A stretch of 40,273 nt of DNA from Lacustribacter sp964460315 (GCA_964460315.1 CAYWPQ010000012.1:1-40273), one strand, 5' to 3'. Positions 24,484 through 33,808 are shown, numbered from the stretch's first letter. A program made the numbers and translations. The notes: generated by a model not told the origin, from the sequence alone.

Positions 24484-26414
24484 CAGTCACGCTTCACTTC
24501 CTTAAAGTCGGCATCAACGACGTCATCCGCCTGTCCGGCCGAGCCCCCTGCGCCGGGGGCACCGCTGGCTGCTGCACCCGCTGCGGCAGCCTGGGCGTCA
24601 GCGTAAACCTTTTCTCCAAGCTTTTGCGAAGCCTTCATCAGATTTTCGGTTTTCGCCTCAATCTGAGCCTGGTCTTCAGACTTCAAAGCGGCTTCGGCCT
24701 CTTGAATGGCTTCTTCAATCTTGGCCTTTTCATCCGCCTCAACCTTGTCGCCATGCTCTTCGAGAGACTTCTTGACTGAGTGAATCATGGCTTCGCCAGC
24801 GTTACGGGCCTGAATCATGGCGACCCGTTTCTTATCGTCTTCGGCGTTGGCTTCGGCGTCTTTCACCATCTTTTGAATTTCCTCATCGGTCAGACCCGAA
24901 TTCGCCTTGATGGTGATCTTGTTTTCTTTGCCTGTGGCCTTGTCTTTGGCCGAGACATGCAAGATGCCATTGGCATCAATGTCAAAGGTCACTTCAATCT
25001 GCGGCGTTCCGCGAGGTGCAGGCGCAATGCCTTCCAGGTTGAACTCGCCCAGAAGCTTATTGACATTGGCCATTTCGCGTTCACCCTGAAAGACCTTGAT
25101 GGTCACCGCGGGCTGGTTGTCGTCTGCCGTCGAAAAGACCTGTGAAAACTTGGTTGGGATGGTGGTGTTCTTGTGAATCATCTTCGTCATCACGCCACCG
25201 AGCGTCTCAATACCAAGCGACAGCGGCGTGACATCCAGCAGCAGTACATCGGTTCGATCACCGGCCAAGACCGAGCCCTGGATGGCGGCACCCACGGCCA
25301 CAGCCTCGTCTGGATTCACATCCTTACGCGGCTCCTTCCCAAAAAAGGACTTCACGGCGTCTTGCACCTTCGGCATACGGGTCATGCCACCCACAAGAAT
25401 GACATCGTCAATATCCGATGCCGAAACACCCGCGTCCTTCAGGGCGATCTTGCAGGGTTCAATGGTTCGCTGAATCAGCTCGTCGACCAGGGACTCAAGC
25501 TTGGCCCGAGTGATCTTGAAGGTGAGGTGGACGGGTGCGCCATTGGCCATCGCAATGTAGGGCTCGTTGAGTTCCGTCTGCTGGCTTGACGAGAGTTCGA
25601 TCTTGGCACGCTCCGCGGCCGCCTTAATTCGCTGCAAGGCAATGGGATCTTTGGAGAGGTCCACACCGCTCTGCTTTTTAAATTCTTCGATGATGTGGTC
25701 GATGATGCGCTGGTCAAAGTCTTCGCCGCCAAGAAACGTGTCGCCATTGGTTGAGAGAACCTCGAACTGTTTCTCTCCGTCGACATCCGCAATCTCAATG
25801 ATCGACACATCAAAGGTTCCGCCGCCCAGGTCGTAAACGGCAATCTTTCGATCCTTCCCTGCAGCCTTGTCAAGACCAAAGGCCAGCGCTGCCGCCGTGG
25901 GCTCATTGATGATTCGCTTGACATCGAGACCCGCAATTCGACCGGCGTCTTTGGTGGCTTGCCGCTGGGCGTCATTGAAATACGCCGGAACGGTGATCAC
26001 CGCCTCGGTGACTTCTTCGCCAAGGTAATCCTCAGCGGTTTTTTTCATCTTGCGAAGCACTTCCGCAGACACCTGGGGAGGCGCCAGTTTTTTGTCGCGA
26101 ACCGTCACCCAGGCATCGCCGTTGTCAGCCTTGCTGATTTCGAAAGGCATCAGATTGATGTCTTTCTGGACGGCCTGCTCTTCAAACTTTCGACCGATCA
26201 GACGCTTGACCGCGTAGAGCGTGTTCTTGGGGTTGGTGACGGCCTGCCGTTTGGCTGGAGCGCCCACGAGAATCTCGCCGTCTTCCATGTACGCAATGAT
26301 GGAAGGCGTCGTACGGGCGCCTTCCGAGTTTTCGATCACCTTGGGCACACCGCCCTCGAGAATCGACACGCAGGAGTTCGTGGTGCCGAGGTCAATACCA
26401 ATGATTTTTGCCAT
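24483..26414 (-). CDS. dnaK: Chaperone protein DnaK (Hsp70)
   Basis: 643 residues, full length. The N-terminal ATPase begins IIGIDLGTTNSCVSILEGG. NEPTAAALAFGLDK and DLGGGTFDVSI are the nucleotide-binding motifs. The substrate-binding domain includes the linker DVLLLDVTPLSLG. The end DDVVDADFKEV is the conserved C-terminus used by partners. A good AAGGA site precedes ATG 26414. A sigma-32 promoter sequence lies about 42 bases upstream. Confidence 0.99.
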   Translation of the reverse strand: MAKIIGIDLGTTNSCVSILEGGVPKVIENSEGARTTPSIIAYMEDGEILVGAPAKRQAVTNPKNTLYAVKRLIGRKFEEQAVQKDINLMPFEISKADNGDAWVTVRDKKLAPPQVSAEVLRKMKKTAEDYLGEEVTEAVITVPAYFNDAQRQATKDAGRIAGLDVKRIINEPTAAALAFGLDKAAGKDRKIAVYDLGGGTFDVSIIEIADVDGEKQFEVLSTNGDTFLGGEDFDQRIIDHIIEEFKKQSGVDLSKDPIALQRIKAAAERAKIELSSSQQTELNEPYIAMANGAPVHLTFKITRAKLESLVDELIQRTIEPCKIALKDAGVSASDIDDVILVGGMTRMPKVQDAVKSFFGKEPRKDVNPDEAVAVGAAIQGSVLAGDRTDVLLLDVTPLSLGIETLGGVMTKMIHKNTTIPTKFSQVFSTADDNQPAVTIKVFQGEREMANVNKLLGEFNLEGIAPAPRGTPQIEVTFDIDANGILHVSAKDKATGKENKITIKANSGLTDEEIQKMVKDAEANAEDDKKRVAMIQARNAGEAMIHSVKKSLEEHGDKVEADEKAKIEEAIQEAEAALKSEDQAQIEAKTENLMKASQKLGEKVYADAQAAAAGAAASGAPGAGGSAGQADDVVDADFKEVKRD

Positions 26415-26455
26415 GTTCAGATTCCTTCAGAAATTCGGGTTGATGTTGATGGGGT

Positions 26456-26483
26456 AGATGGGGATGGATTCGGGGTTTTCAAG
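26456..26483 (-). promoter_or_regulatory. Sigma-32 heat-shock promoter of dnaK
   Basis: On the minus strand, CTTGAAA (26477-26483), a 13-base spacer, then CCCCATCT (26456-26463). This matches the sigma-32 consensus CTTGAAA-N(11-16)-CCCCATnT at every defined base. It lies in the 129-base gap between grpE and dnaK. Confidence 0.85.
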
Positions 26484-26543
26484 AGCCTGCCCACGGGTTT
26501 CCGAAGGCGAGCCAGGTGGCTTTGCACGCCGAACGCTTGCCTT

Positions 26544-27134
26544 TCACTGGGCCACCAGGACAATCGCGGGGCGCAGGACCCGATCGGCAACCATGTAACC
26601 TTTTTGCATGACCTGAACGACGTGGTTGGAAGCCACGGGCGGGTCTTGGGTTGAGCCATCCACCATGGACACCGCCTGATGTCGATTGGGGTCAAATTTT
26701 TCGCCCTTGGGGTCAATCGTCACCAGCTTGCCCTTTTGAAAGGCCTGCTGAAGCTGCTTCAAGGTCAGCTCAACGCCACTTCGAAGCCCCTCGGGGGTCT
26801 GGTTTTCAAGGCCCAAGGCCATCTCCATGCTGTCGGCCACGGGCAACAGGGCCTCAGCGAAAGACTCGATGGCAAACTTGCTTGCACTCATGACCTCTTG
26901 CGCGCTGCGCTTACGAAAGTTTTCCAAATCAGCGCGGGCCCGAAGGTATTCCTGTTCCCATGCAGCAACTTTAGCGAGGGCCTCTTCGAGCTGCTGCTCG
27001 AGCGGCACTTCGGCCGAACCTGGATTTTCTGCGTCGTCAGAGATGGCCCGCTCTGGTGCGGCCTCATCCCGAGGCGGTTGGGCAGGAGCCGCTTCGCCCT
27101 GCTGGGCTGGCGATGCTGGTGAATCGTTGGACAT
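26544..27134 (-). CDS. grpE: Nucleotide exchange factor GrpE
   Basis: 196 residues. An acidic, Ala/Pro-rich disordered N-terminus is followed by a long coiled coil (about 45-100, with RARADLENFRKRS). The C-terminal beta domain contains FDPNRHQAVSMVDG and VVQVMQKGYMVADRVLRPA. GrpE releases ADP from DnaK and acts as a thermosensor. It precedes dnaK and dnaJ on the same strand. Confidence 0.97.
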   Translation of the reverse strand: MSNDSPASPAQQGEAAPAQPPRDEAAPERAISDDAENPGSAEVPLEQQLEEALAKVAAWEQEYLRARADLENFRKRSAQEVMSASKFAIESFAEALLPVADSMEMALGLENQTPEGLRSGVELTLKQLQQAFQKGKLVTIDPKGEKFDPNRHQAVSMVDGSTQDPPVASNHVVQVMQKGYMVADRVLRPAIVLVAQ

Positions 27135-27170
27135 AGTGGTTCCCCATCAAGAAATAATTGGTTTCCTCTT

Positions 27171-27199
27171 AGATGGGGATGCCCGACCAAGATTTCAAG
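27171..27199 (-). promoter_or_regulatory. Sigma-32 heat-shock promoter of grpE
   Basis: On the minus strand, CTTGAAA (27193-27199), a 14-base spacer, then CCCCATCT (27171-27178). It fits the sigma-32 consensus fully and sits in the 68-base gap between hemH and grpE, 37 bases from the grpE ATG. Confidence 0.85.
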
Positions 27200-27202
27200 G
27201 GG

Positions 27203-28306
27203 CTAGCGCTCAGCCCCCATCGACAAGGCCCTCTCCTGCTGAACCTGAAGCTGAGCTGCTGATGCGGCCGTTGGTGGGGAGACCGGCCAGCCCGATAGGT
27301 GAGCCTGAATAAGGTCGGTGAAGGCCGCGACACCCTGCGCATCATCATTCAGGCAAGGGATATATCGGTAGGCCTGCCCACCCGCCATCAGAAACTCCTC
27401 CTTGCCCTCCATCGCAATTTCTTCCAGGGTTTCAAGACAATCCGCAGGGAAGCCGGGGCACATCACGTCCAGCGTCTTGACGCCTTTGGAGGGAAGCTCA
27501 TGAAGCACTTCGGAGGTGTAGGGCTTGAGCCACTCGGCCTTGCCGAACCGAGACTGAAACGCGGTCTTCCATTGGTGAGGTTCAAGACCGAGCTTCTCCG
27601 CAACGAGCCTTGCCGTTTTATGACATTCGCAATGGTAAGGGTCACCCTTAATCAGGGAGCGCTTCGGCACGCCGTGAAAGCTAAAGAGAAGCAGGTCGCC
27701 ACGGCCATGGGTGTCCCAGTGCCGCCTCACCTGGGCCGCCAAGGCCGTGATGTAGGGGTCGAAATCTTGAAAACTTCGAATGAGGCGAAGGTCGGGCTGA
27801 TTGCGCATGGACGAAAAAGCGTCAAACACGACATCAAAGGCGGTGGCAGTGGTGCTCGATGAATACTGCGGATACATCGGCAGCACCAAAAGACGGCGCA
27901 ACCCCTTGGCCCGCAGTTGCTCGAGGACCGCCGGGATGCTTGGGTTCCCGTAGCGCATGGCGAAATCGACATCCACATCAAGACCCCGGCGAGCCAATTC
28001 AGCCCCAATCAATTGGGTCTGTCGCTCGGTGTGGACCCGAAGCGGTGACCCTTCTTCCATCCAGACCGTGGCGTATTTCGCGGCGGACTTTTTCGGCCGG
28101 ACATTCAAAATAATGCCATTGAGAATGAGCCACCAGACGATCTTCGGGATCTCCACCACTCGCGGATCCGAGAGAAACTCTTTCAGGTAGGTTCGAAGCG
28201 CGGGAGCGGTTGGAGCATCGGGCGTACCCAGGTTCACAATCAGCACCCCGGTGCGAAGGGCCGTGCCGTGGGAATAGTCGGGTTCTTGTTTCAAAGGAAA
28301 AGGCAT
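27203..28306 (-). CDS. hemH: Ferrochelatase
   Basis: 367 residues. Recognised by VLIVNLGTPDAP at the N-terminus, then SAAKYATVWMEEGSPL, LLVLPMYPQYSSSTTA, LLFSFHGVPKRS (with the metal-binding His) and VMCPGFPADCLETLEEI. It inserts Fe2+ into protoporphyrin IX, the last step of heme synthesis. The final 25 or so residues are a Gln/Ala-rich tail beyond the usual fold. It lies 17 bases after hrcA and before grpE, inside the heat-shock block. Confidence 0.97.
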   Translation of the reverse strand: MPFPLKQEPDYSHGTALRTGVLIVNLGTPDAPTAPALRTYLKEFLSDPRVVEIPKIVWWLILNGIILNVRPKKSAAKYATVWMEEGSPLRVHTERQTQLIGAELARRGLDVDVDFAMRYGNPSIPAVLEQLRAKGLRRLLVLPMYPQYSSSTTATAFDVVFDAFSSMRNQPDLRLIRSFQDFDPYITALAAQVRRHWDTHGRGDLLLFSFHGVPKRSLIKGDPYHCECHKTARLVAEKLGLEPHQWKTAFQSRFGKAEWLKPYTSEVLHELPSKGVKTLDVMCPGFPADCLETLEEIAMEGKEEFLMAGGQAYRYIPCLNDDAQGVAAFTDLIQAHLSGWPVSPPTAASAAQLQVQQERALSMGAER

Positions 28307-28323
28307 GGTGGAGAACGTTCGCT

Positions 28324-29364
28324 TTAATGTTTTTGTGGTGACGACTGATAACTCAGCGCCGTAGAGAGCAGTTTGGCAGTGATATCCACAATGGGGATCA
28401 CCCGCTCATAGGCCATTCGTGTGGGCCCGATCACCCCCAGGGTGCCCACCACTCGACCGTCAATCTCATAGGGCGCTGCCACCACAGAAAGTTCCTCAAT
28501 GGGAACCAGCGATGACTCGCCACCAATGAAAATCTGCACGCCCTCACCTTCGGATGATGCGTCCAACAGTCGGGCCAGCGAGGCTTTCTGCTCAAAAAGG
28601 TCAAATAGACGGCGAAGACGGCTCATGTTGTCGGAGAGATCGCTGACATCGAGAAGCCTGCGCTCACCCGACACCAACACAGCGTCATCCGGACTCTTCA
28701 TGACATCTTCTCCCGCATCGACGGCCAAGCGCATCAGTGAAGAAATGTCTTGGTGAAGGGCTGCCATTTCGTTTTTCAGGCGAGTTCGTACCTCGTCGAA
28801 ATCCAGTCCTGCGAAATTCGAGTTGAGGTAGTTTCCGGCCTCGAGCAGTTCTCGTAGCCCATAGTCGCGGTCGGTCTGCAGAATTCGGTTGTGCACCTCG
28901 CCTTCGGGGCTCACCACAATCAGCAAGACGCGCCGATCACCAAGGCGCAGAAACTCCAGGTGACGGAACACGCTGCCCCGCCTTGGTGTCACCACCACAC
29001 CGGCAAAGCTTGAGAGGCTCGAGAGCAACTCGGCCGCATGACCCATGACCCGATGCGGCGCATCCGCCTGTAACTGCCCTTCCAAAATCGCGGCTTGATT
29101 CGGCTGCAATGGCTGAACCGTCAGCAGACGATCGACAAAGAGCCGATAGCCCTTCGGTGTTGGAATTCGGCCGGCTGAGGTATGGGGGCTTGCCACGAGT
29201 CCCATCTCCTCCAAATCGGCCATCACATTGCGAATGGTTGCGGGCGAGAGATCAAGGCCAGAAAACTTCGATAACGCCCGAGAACCCACCGGCTGACCTT
29301 CGGCGATGTATCGCTCAATGAGGGTTTTGAGAAGATTGCGGGATCGGTCATCTAGCATAGGCAT
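28324..29364 (-). CDS. hrcA: Heat-inducible transcription repressor HrcA
   Basis: About 346 residues. The N-terminal winged helix reads LLKTLIERYIAEGQPVGSR and continues with LDLSPATIRNVMADLEEMGL. SPHTSAGRIPTPKGYR is the HrcA signature. Three in-frame ATGs lie at 29367, 29364 and 29358. GGGGA sits at the best distance for 29364, while homologues usually start at the third (MLDDRSR). HrcA represses groESL-type genes through CIRCE. I see no CIRCE in this window, so its targets lie elsewhere. It is divergent from nadK. Confidence 0.95.
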   Translation of the reverse strand: MPMLDDRSRNLLKTLIERYIAEGQPVGSRALSKFSGLDLSPATIRNVMADLEEMGLVASPHTSAGRIPTPKGYRLFVDRLLTVQPLQPNQAAILEGQLQADAPHRVMGHAAELLSSLSSFAGVVVTPRRGSVFRHLEFLRLGDRRVLLIVVSPEGEVHNRILQTDRDYGLRELLEAGNYLNSNFAGLDFDEVRTRLKNEMAALHQDISSLMRLAVDAGEDVMKSPDDAVLVSGERRLLDVSDLSDNMSRLRRLFDLFEQKASLARLLDASSEGEGVQIFIGGESSLVPIEELSVVAAPYEIDGRVVGTLGVIGPTRMAYERVIPIVDITAKLLSTALSYQSSPQKH

Positions 29365-29404
29365 CATTATTCCCCATCCCCGCCCATGTGGTGTAATGCT
29401 GCTC

Positions 29405-30358
29405 ATGACAGTCGCCCAGACACCCTTTCGAAAAATCGGGTTATTCGGCCGTCCCGACACGGAGGGGCTGGGCACGCCTCTGCGCAAGATCATCGCCGCT
29501 GTTCGTCAGGCCGGCGCCGAAGTCTGGGTCGAGACCGACACGGCCCAAAGCGGCGCCATCGCCAGCCAAGAGATCAACGGTCAGGAAAGCCTGGAAGCCC
29601 TCAGCCGCCGAATCGATCTCGCGGTCATTCTCGGGGGGGACGGCACTCTGCTTGGCGTCGCTAGGCAACTGGCACCCTCGAACATTGCCATCATTGGCGT
29701 CAACCAAGGCCGGCTCGGCTTCATGACCGACCTCGATATCGCCCAGGTCGAGGCTGAACTGCCCGGCGTCGTCGCGGGCCAATACATCGCGGAAGACCGC
29801 AGCATGCTGGACGTCTCGGTCATGCGTAAATCCAACGGTGATAGCTCACGCAAAAAAGTGTTTAACGCTCCCGCACTCAACGATGCTGTGATCAGTCGGG
29901 GCGCCATTAGTCGCATGGTTGAACTCGATCTCTTTGTGGATGGCCATTACCTTCAAACCCTTCGTGCTGATGGCCTGATCATTTCGACGCCAACCGGCTC
30001 TACCGCGTATTCACTCTCTGCACTTGGCTCCATTCTTCACCCGGGGCTGCCAGGAATCACACTCGTCCCGGTCGCACCCCAGGCGCTTTCCAGCCGTCCC
30101 ATTGTGCTGCCGGAAAGTGTGGAGATTCAGGTCGTGGTCAATGACGGCGCCGGCACGAGCCTGCACTGCGACATGCAGGCGCTCACCGCACTCGAAGATG
30201 GCGACACCATCGTCATTCGATCCAGCCCACACAAAGCGCGTCTTCTGCACCCCAAAAGCTACGACTATTTCGTTATGCTGCGTCGAAAGCTGCACTGGGG
30301 CACCAACCCCATTTTCTCTGGTCGCCCTGACCCTTTACCCCCCAACGAATCCAACTAG
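29405..30358 (+). CDS. nadK: NAD kinase
   Basis: 317 residues from ATG 29405; an ATG at 29396 would add three. The catalytic GGDG is at 77-80 in AVILGGDGTLLG. NQGRLGFMTD, NDAVISRG and STPTGSTAYSLSALG are the other NadK signatures. It phosphorylates NAD to NADP with ATP. It is divergent from hrcA across only about 40 bases, and recN follows after 12 bases, a common beta-proteobacterial order. Confidence 0.97.
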   Translation: MTVAQTPFRKIGLFGRPDTEGLGTPLRKIIAAVRQAGAEVWVETDTAQSGAIASQEINGQESLEALSRRIDLAVILGGDGTLLGVARQLAPSNIAIIGVNQGRLGFMTDLDIAQVEAELPGVVAGQYIAEDRSMLDVSVMRKSNGDSSRKKVFNAPALNDAVISRGAISRMVELDLFVDGHYLQTLRADGLIISTPTGSTAYSLSALGSILHPGLPGITLVPVAPQALSSRPIVLPESVEIQVVVNDGAGTSLHCDMQALTALEDGDTIVIRSSPHKARLLHPKSYDYFVMLRRKLHWGTNPIFSGRPDPLPPNESN

Positions 30359-30370
30359 GGTTCGAGCAGC

Positions 30371-32032
30371 ATGCTGGTCTCACTCTCCATCCAACAGTTC
30401 GTCATTGTTGAACGCCTTGATCTCGATCTTGAGTCAGGCTTCACCGTCATGACCGGTGAGACCGGGGCAGGAAAGTCCATCTTGATTGATGCCATCGATC
30501 TCATCCTGGGTGGCCGGTCCGAAAGCTCGGTGGTGCGCCAAGGTGCCGATAAGGCTGATCTTGCCGCCATCTTTACACTGGAGCGCCAGCCCGAAGTTCT
30601 TGCATGGTGTGAGACCGCAGGCATTGATACCAATGACGAGCAGCTGTTGATCCGTCGAACGATTGATCGAGGTGGGAAATCCAAGGCGTGGATCAACGGT
30701 CAGGCTGCTACGCTTGGCCAGCTCAAAGAGCTTGGTGAACACCTGATCGACATCCACGGGCAGCATGCCCATCAGGCGCTGCTTCGGCCAAATGCCCAAC
30801 GGGTTTTACTCGACGCCCATGCCGGGCTCGCCGAAGACACCCAAGCCCTCTCGAGACTCTGGAAAGAGCAGCTTAAGCTCGAAGACATGCTGGCCCAGGC
30901 GTCTGCGAAATCCGAACAAATCGCCATGATGCGCGAGCAGCTTCAGTGGAAGATTGATGAGATCCAAAGCCTCAAGCTTCAACCGGGCGAGTGGGAGCTT
31001 CTCTCTGAGGAACAGAAACGTCTGAGCCACGCTGCGGAACTCCTCCAGACCAGCCAATCCACACTTGCCGCCCTGGATGACGACGAAGCGGCACTGGTTC
31101 CGCAGATTGACAAACTCGTCTCTCGTCTTCGTCACGCCGCAGAGAAAGATTCAGGCCTTCAAGAGGCTCTTGAAACTCTGCAATCCGGCGTCATTCAGCT
31201 TGAAGAGTCGGCCAATTCACTTCGGCGTTACCTCGACCGAACCGATCTTGATCCCTCCAGGCTCGCGGAAGTGGACGCCCGGGTGGAGGCTATCTTCTCC
31301 ATCTCGAGAAAGCTCAAGACTCGGCCGGAAGACCTTCCCCTTGCGCTCAACGACGCGATGCAGGCACTTACCGAGGCCGAGAAAACTGCAAACCTTAACG
31401 CCATTCGACAGGCTATCGCAGCCGTCCAAGCGGATTTCAAAGAACGTGCAACCAAGATCTCATCAAAGCGTCGTCTCGCCTGTCAGGCCATTTCAAAGGC
31501 CGTCAACGCCTGGCTCAAAGAGCTCGCCATGGCCGAGATGGTCTTTGAAGCGGTTGCCGAACCAAGGCCCTCCCCAGCCGCTCATGGTATGGAGGACATT
31601 GTGTTTACCTTGCGTAATCATGCCAACGGCCCCGCCTACCCGATGAGCAAAGTAGCCTCTGGCGGAGAGCTTGCCCGAATTAGCCTGGCCATTTCAGTGG
31701 TGACCACCTCAGCGAGCCAAATCCCCACCCTGATTTTTGACGAGGTCGACTCAGGTATTGGGGGCAACGTCGCGCATACCGTGGGTCAGCTTCTGCGCAA
31801 GCTTGGAGATCAACGACAGGTGCTCTGTGTGACTCACCTGCCGCAGGTTGCGGCCCGAGGCCATCAGCACCTTCAGGTGGTCAAAACTCGCTCAAGTGAA
31901 GGGCCTCCGGTCAGCCAGCTGATTGCACTCAACGACGATGCTCGGGTGGATGAAATCGCTCGAATGCTTGGTGACGAAGGCGCCGAACAAACGTCTCGCG
32001 ACCATGCGAGATCGCTTTTACTTCTTCGCTAG
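30371..32032 (+). CDS. recN: DNA repair protein RecN
   Basis: 553 residues, standard length. An SMC-like ATPase with Walker A GETGAGKS at 29-36, a central coiled coil (about 150-380), the ABC signature SGGELARISLA, and Walker B LIFDEVDSGIGG from residue 454. RecN helps double-strand break repair with RecA. The last 15 bases overlap the 3' end of fur on the opposite strand. Confidence 0.97.
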   Translation: MLVSLSIQQFVIVERLDLDLESGFTVMTGETGAGKSILIDAIDLILGGRSESSVVRQGADKADLAAIFTLERQPEVLAWCETAGIDTNDEQLLIRRTIDRGGKSKAWINGQAATLGQLKELGEHLIDIHGQHAHQALLRPNAQRVLLDAHAGLAEDTQALSRLWKEQLKLEDMLAQASAKSEQIAMMREQLQWKIDEIQSLKLQPGEWELLSEEQKRLSHAAELLQTSQSTLAALDDDEAALVPQIDKLVSRLRHAAEKDSGLQEALETLQSGVIQLEESANSLRRYLDRTDLDPSRLAEVDARVEAIFSISRKLKTRPEDLPLALNDAMQALTEAEKTANLNAIRQAIAAVQADFKERATKISSKRRLACQAISKAVNAWLKELAMAEMVFEAVAEPRPSPAAHGMEDIVFTLRNHANGPAYPMSKVASGGELARISLAISVVTTSASQIPTLIFDEVDSGIGGNVAHTVGQLLRKLGDQRQVLCVTHLPQVAARGHQHLQVVKTRSSEGPPVSQLIALNDDARVDEIARMLGDEGAEQTSRDHARSLLLLR

Positions 32033-32512
32033 CTTTGGCGGTGGGCGGACAGGAACCCCGCCGGCTCGGCCACTCGAAGGACCCTTCTCAGCACGATGGT
32101 CGCAGTTTTCCATGCGGCAGTGACCATAGAGCGCTAGCGCGTGGTCTTGCAGCTCAAAGCCATGAGATTCGGCGATTTTTCTTTGGCGATCCTCAATCTC
32201 TGCGTCGTAAAACTCCTCAACCCGGCCGCAGTCAAGGCAGACCAGATGATCATGATGGCTGCCCTCGTTCAACTCAAACACGGCCTTCCCGGACTCAAAG
32301 TTGCTTCGGGCCAAGATTCCGGCCTGCTCGAACTGTGTCAGTACCCGATAAACCGTTGCCAGGCCGATGTCCTCGGACTCGTTTAAAAGTGCCCGATAGA
32401 CGTCTTCCGCCGTGAGATGGCGGGTGGTGGCACGGTGAAAGATGTCCAAAACCTTGAGTCTTGGGGTCGTCACCTTGAGTCCGGTGTTTTTTAGATCGTT
32501 GGCGCTCAACAT
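32018..32512 (-). CDS. fur: Ferric uptake regulator Fur
   Basis: 164 residues from ATG 32512 (MLSANDLKNTGLKVTTPRL); an ATG at 32524 would add four. The helix-turn-helix is LTAEDVYRALLNE with IGLATVYRVL. Metal sites include HHDHLVCLDCGRVEEF and the second Cys pair HCRMENC. Fur represses iron uptake genes when iron is plentiful; tonB-exbBD in this window would be typical targets, though no clear Fur box was seen there. The C-terminus runs about 20 residues past the usual CDHR end, Pro/Arg/Lys-rich, and overlaps recN. Divergent from bamE. Confidence 0.96.
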   Translation of the reverse strand: MLSANDLKNTGLKVTTPRLKVLDIFHRATTRHLTAEDVYRALLNESEDIGLATVYRVLTQFEQAGILARSNFESGKAVFELNEGSHHDHLVCLDCGRVEEFYDAEIEDRQRKIAESHGFELQDHALALYGHCRMENCDHRAEKGPSSGRAGGVPVRPPPKLAKK

Positions 32513-32559
32513 GGGGACTATCATAACGGTCTGTGTCCAATGTTCGATCAGAGATTTCC

Positions 32560-32973
32560 ATGAAAAAGACTCTTGTCCGCACCGTTTTTCTCACCCTTGG
32601 CCTTGGCCTGCTTGCCGGCTGCGGAAGCAGCGGCCCCAAAGACGGCCCAAGCCGAAGCCTTCTGCCCTATTGGCTCAGCCCCTACATCCCGGATATCGGC
32701 CAGGGGAACTATGTTTCGGAATCCATGGTGTCTCAGCTTCAAGAGGGAATGCCCAAGGAACAGGTACGCTCCATTTTGGGAACACCCCTGCTGGTCGACC
32801 CCTTTCGAGCGGACCGATGGGACTATGTTTTCGACATTCGTCGTGGTGACGGCACCACACAACGTCGCCGGTTCACCGTCGTCTTTGTCGATGAGCGCCT
32901 CGATAGCTGGGGCGGAGACCCTCTTCCGAAAGACGGTGGCGAGGGTGTCTTGCCGTCACGTCCAGCACGATAA
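32560..32973 (+). CDS. bamE: Outer membrane assembly lipoprotein BamE
   Basis: 137 residues from ATG 32560. A lipoprotein signal peptide (MKKTLVRTVFLTLGLG) ends in lipobox LLAGC with Cys21. The mature SmpA/OmlA domain shows PYIPDIGQGNYV, then the pair LQEGMPKEQVRSILGTP and RADRWDYVFDI. It is a small subunit of the BAM complex that inserts outer-membrane beta-barrels. The frame is open upstream, but the lipobox position fixes this start. It is divergent from fur and overlaps dapB by one base. Confidence 0.96.
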   Translation: MKKTLVRTVFLTLGLGLLAGCGSSGPKDGPSRSLLPYWLSPYIPDIGQGNYVSESMVSQLQEGMPKEQVRSILGTPLLVDPFRADRWDYVFDIRRGDGTTQRRRFTVVFVDERLDSWGGDPLPKDGGEGVLPSRPAR

Positions 32974-33806
32974 TGCTCAAGACCATGACCACTCAATCAT
33001 CCATGCCTCAGATTCGCATCGCCATTTCAGGTGCCTCCGGTCGGATGGGCAAAATGCTCATTGAAGCCGTCATGCATCACCCCAACACCAGACTCGCCGC
33101 TGCTCTCGACAGCGCCCAAAGTCCTTACCTCGGGCGTGACGCAGGAGAGTCCATCGGACAGCCTACAGGTGTCAAAATTAACGCAGACCCAGAGTCGCTC
33201 GAAGCTTGTGATGTCTTGATTGACTTCACCCGCCCAGAGGCCACCCTTCAATACCTCGAAGCCTGTCAACGCTTTGGGGTTCGCGCGGTCATTGGAACCA
33301 CAGGCTTTGATGATCTCGGGCTGAAAGCCATTCATGCTTACGCGCAACATTGCGCCGCGGTCTTCGCGCCAAACATGAGCGTCGGCGTCAACATCACCCT
33401 GAAACTTTTGGAGCTGGCTGGACGCCACCTGAGCCAAGGCTTTGACATCGAGGTGATTGAAGCGCACCACCGACACAAGGTGGACGCCCCTTCTGGAACG
33501 GCCTTAAAAATGGGAGAGGTCGTTGCCCAAGCGGCGGGCCGAAAACTCGCTGACGTCGCCCGTTACAGTCGCCAAGGTCACACGGGAGAGCGCACCGACG
33601 ACGAAATCGGGTTTTCTGTCATTCGTGGCGGCGACATCGTCGGAGATCACACCGTGCTCTTTGCAGGAACCGGTGAGCGTGTCGAGATCACCCACAAATC
33701 ATCCTCACGCGCCACCTACGCCGAGGGCGCCCTGCGTGCTGCACTCTTTTTGGTCAACCAAGACAGGGGGCTATTCGACATGCAGGACGTCTTGAATCTT
33801 CGATAA
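32973..33806 (+). CDS. dapB: 4-hydroxy-tetrahydrodipicolinate reductase
   Basis: 277 residues from ATG 32973, overlapping the bamE stop as TAATG. Later ATGs at 32985 and 33003 are possible, since the conserved part begins only at IRIAISGASGRMG. NAD(P) motif GASGRMG at 20-26; substrate and catalytic stretch EAHHRHKVDAPSGTAL; GTTGF near 110. It makes tetrahydrodipicolinate for lysine and peptidoglycan meso-DAP. It is followed by a convergent thiol reductase gene. Confidence 0.96.
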   Translation: MLKTMTTQSSMPQIRIAISGASGRMGKMLIEAVMHHPNTRLAAALDSAQSPYLGRDAGESIGQPTGVKINADPESLEACDVLIDFTRPEATLQYLEACQRFGVRAVIGTTGFDDLGLKAIHAYAQHCAAVFAPNMSVGVNITLKLLELAGRHLSQGFDIEVIEAHHRHKVDAPSGTALKMGEVVAQAAGRKLADVARYSRQGHTGERTDDEIGFSVIRGGDIVGDHTVLFAGTGERVEITHKSSSRATYAEGALRAALFLVNQDRGLFDMQDVLNLR

Positions 33807-33808
33807 GA

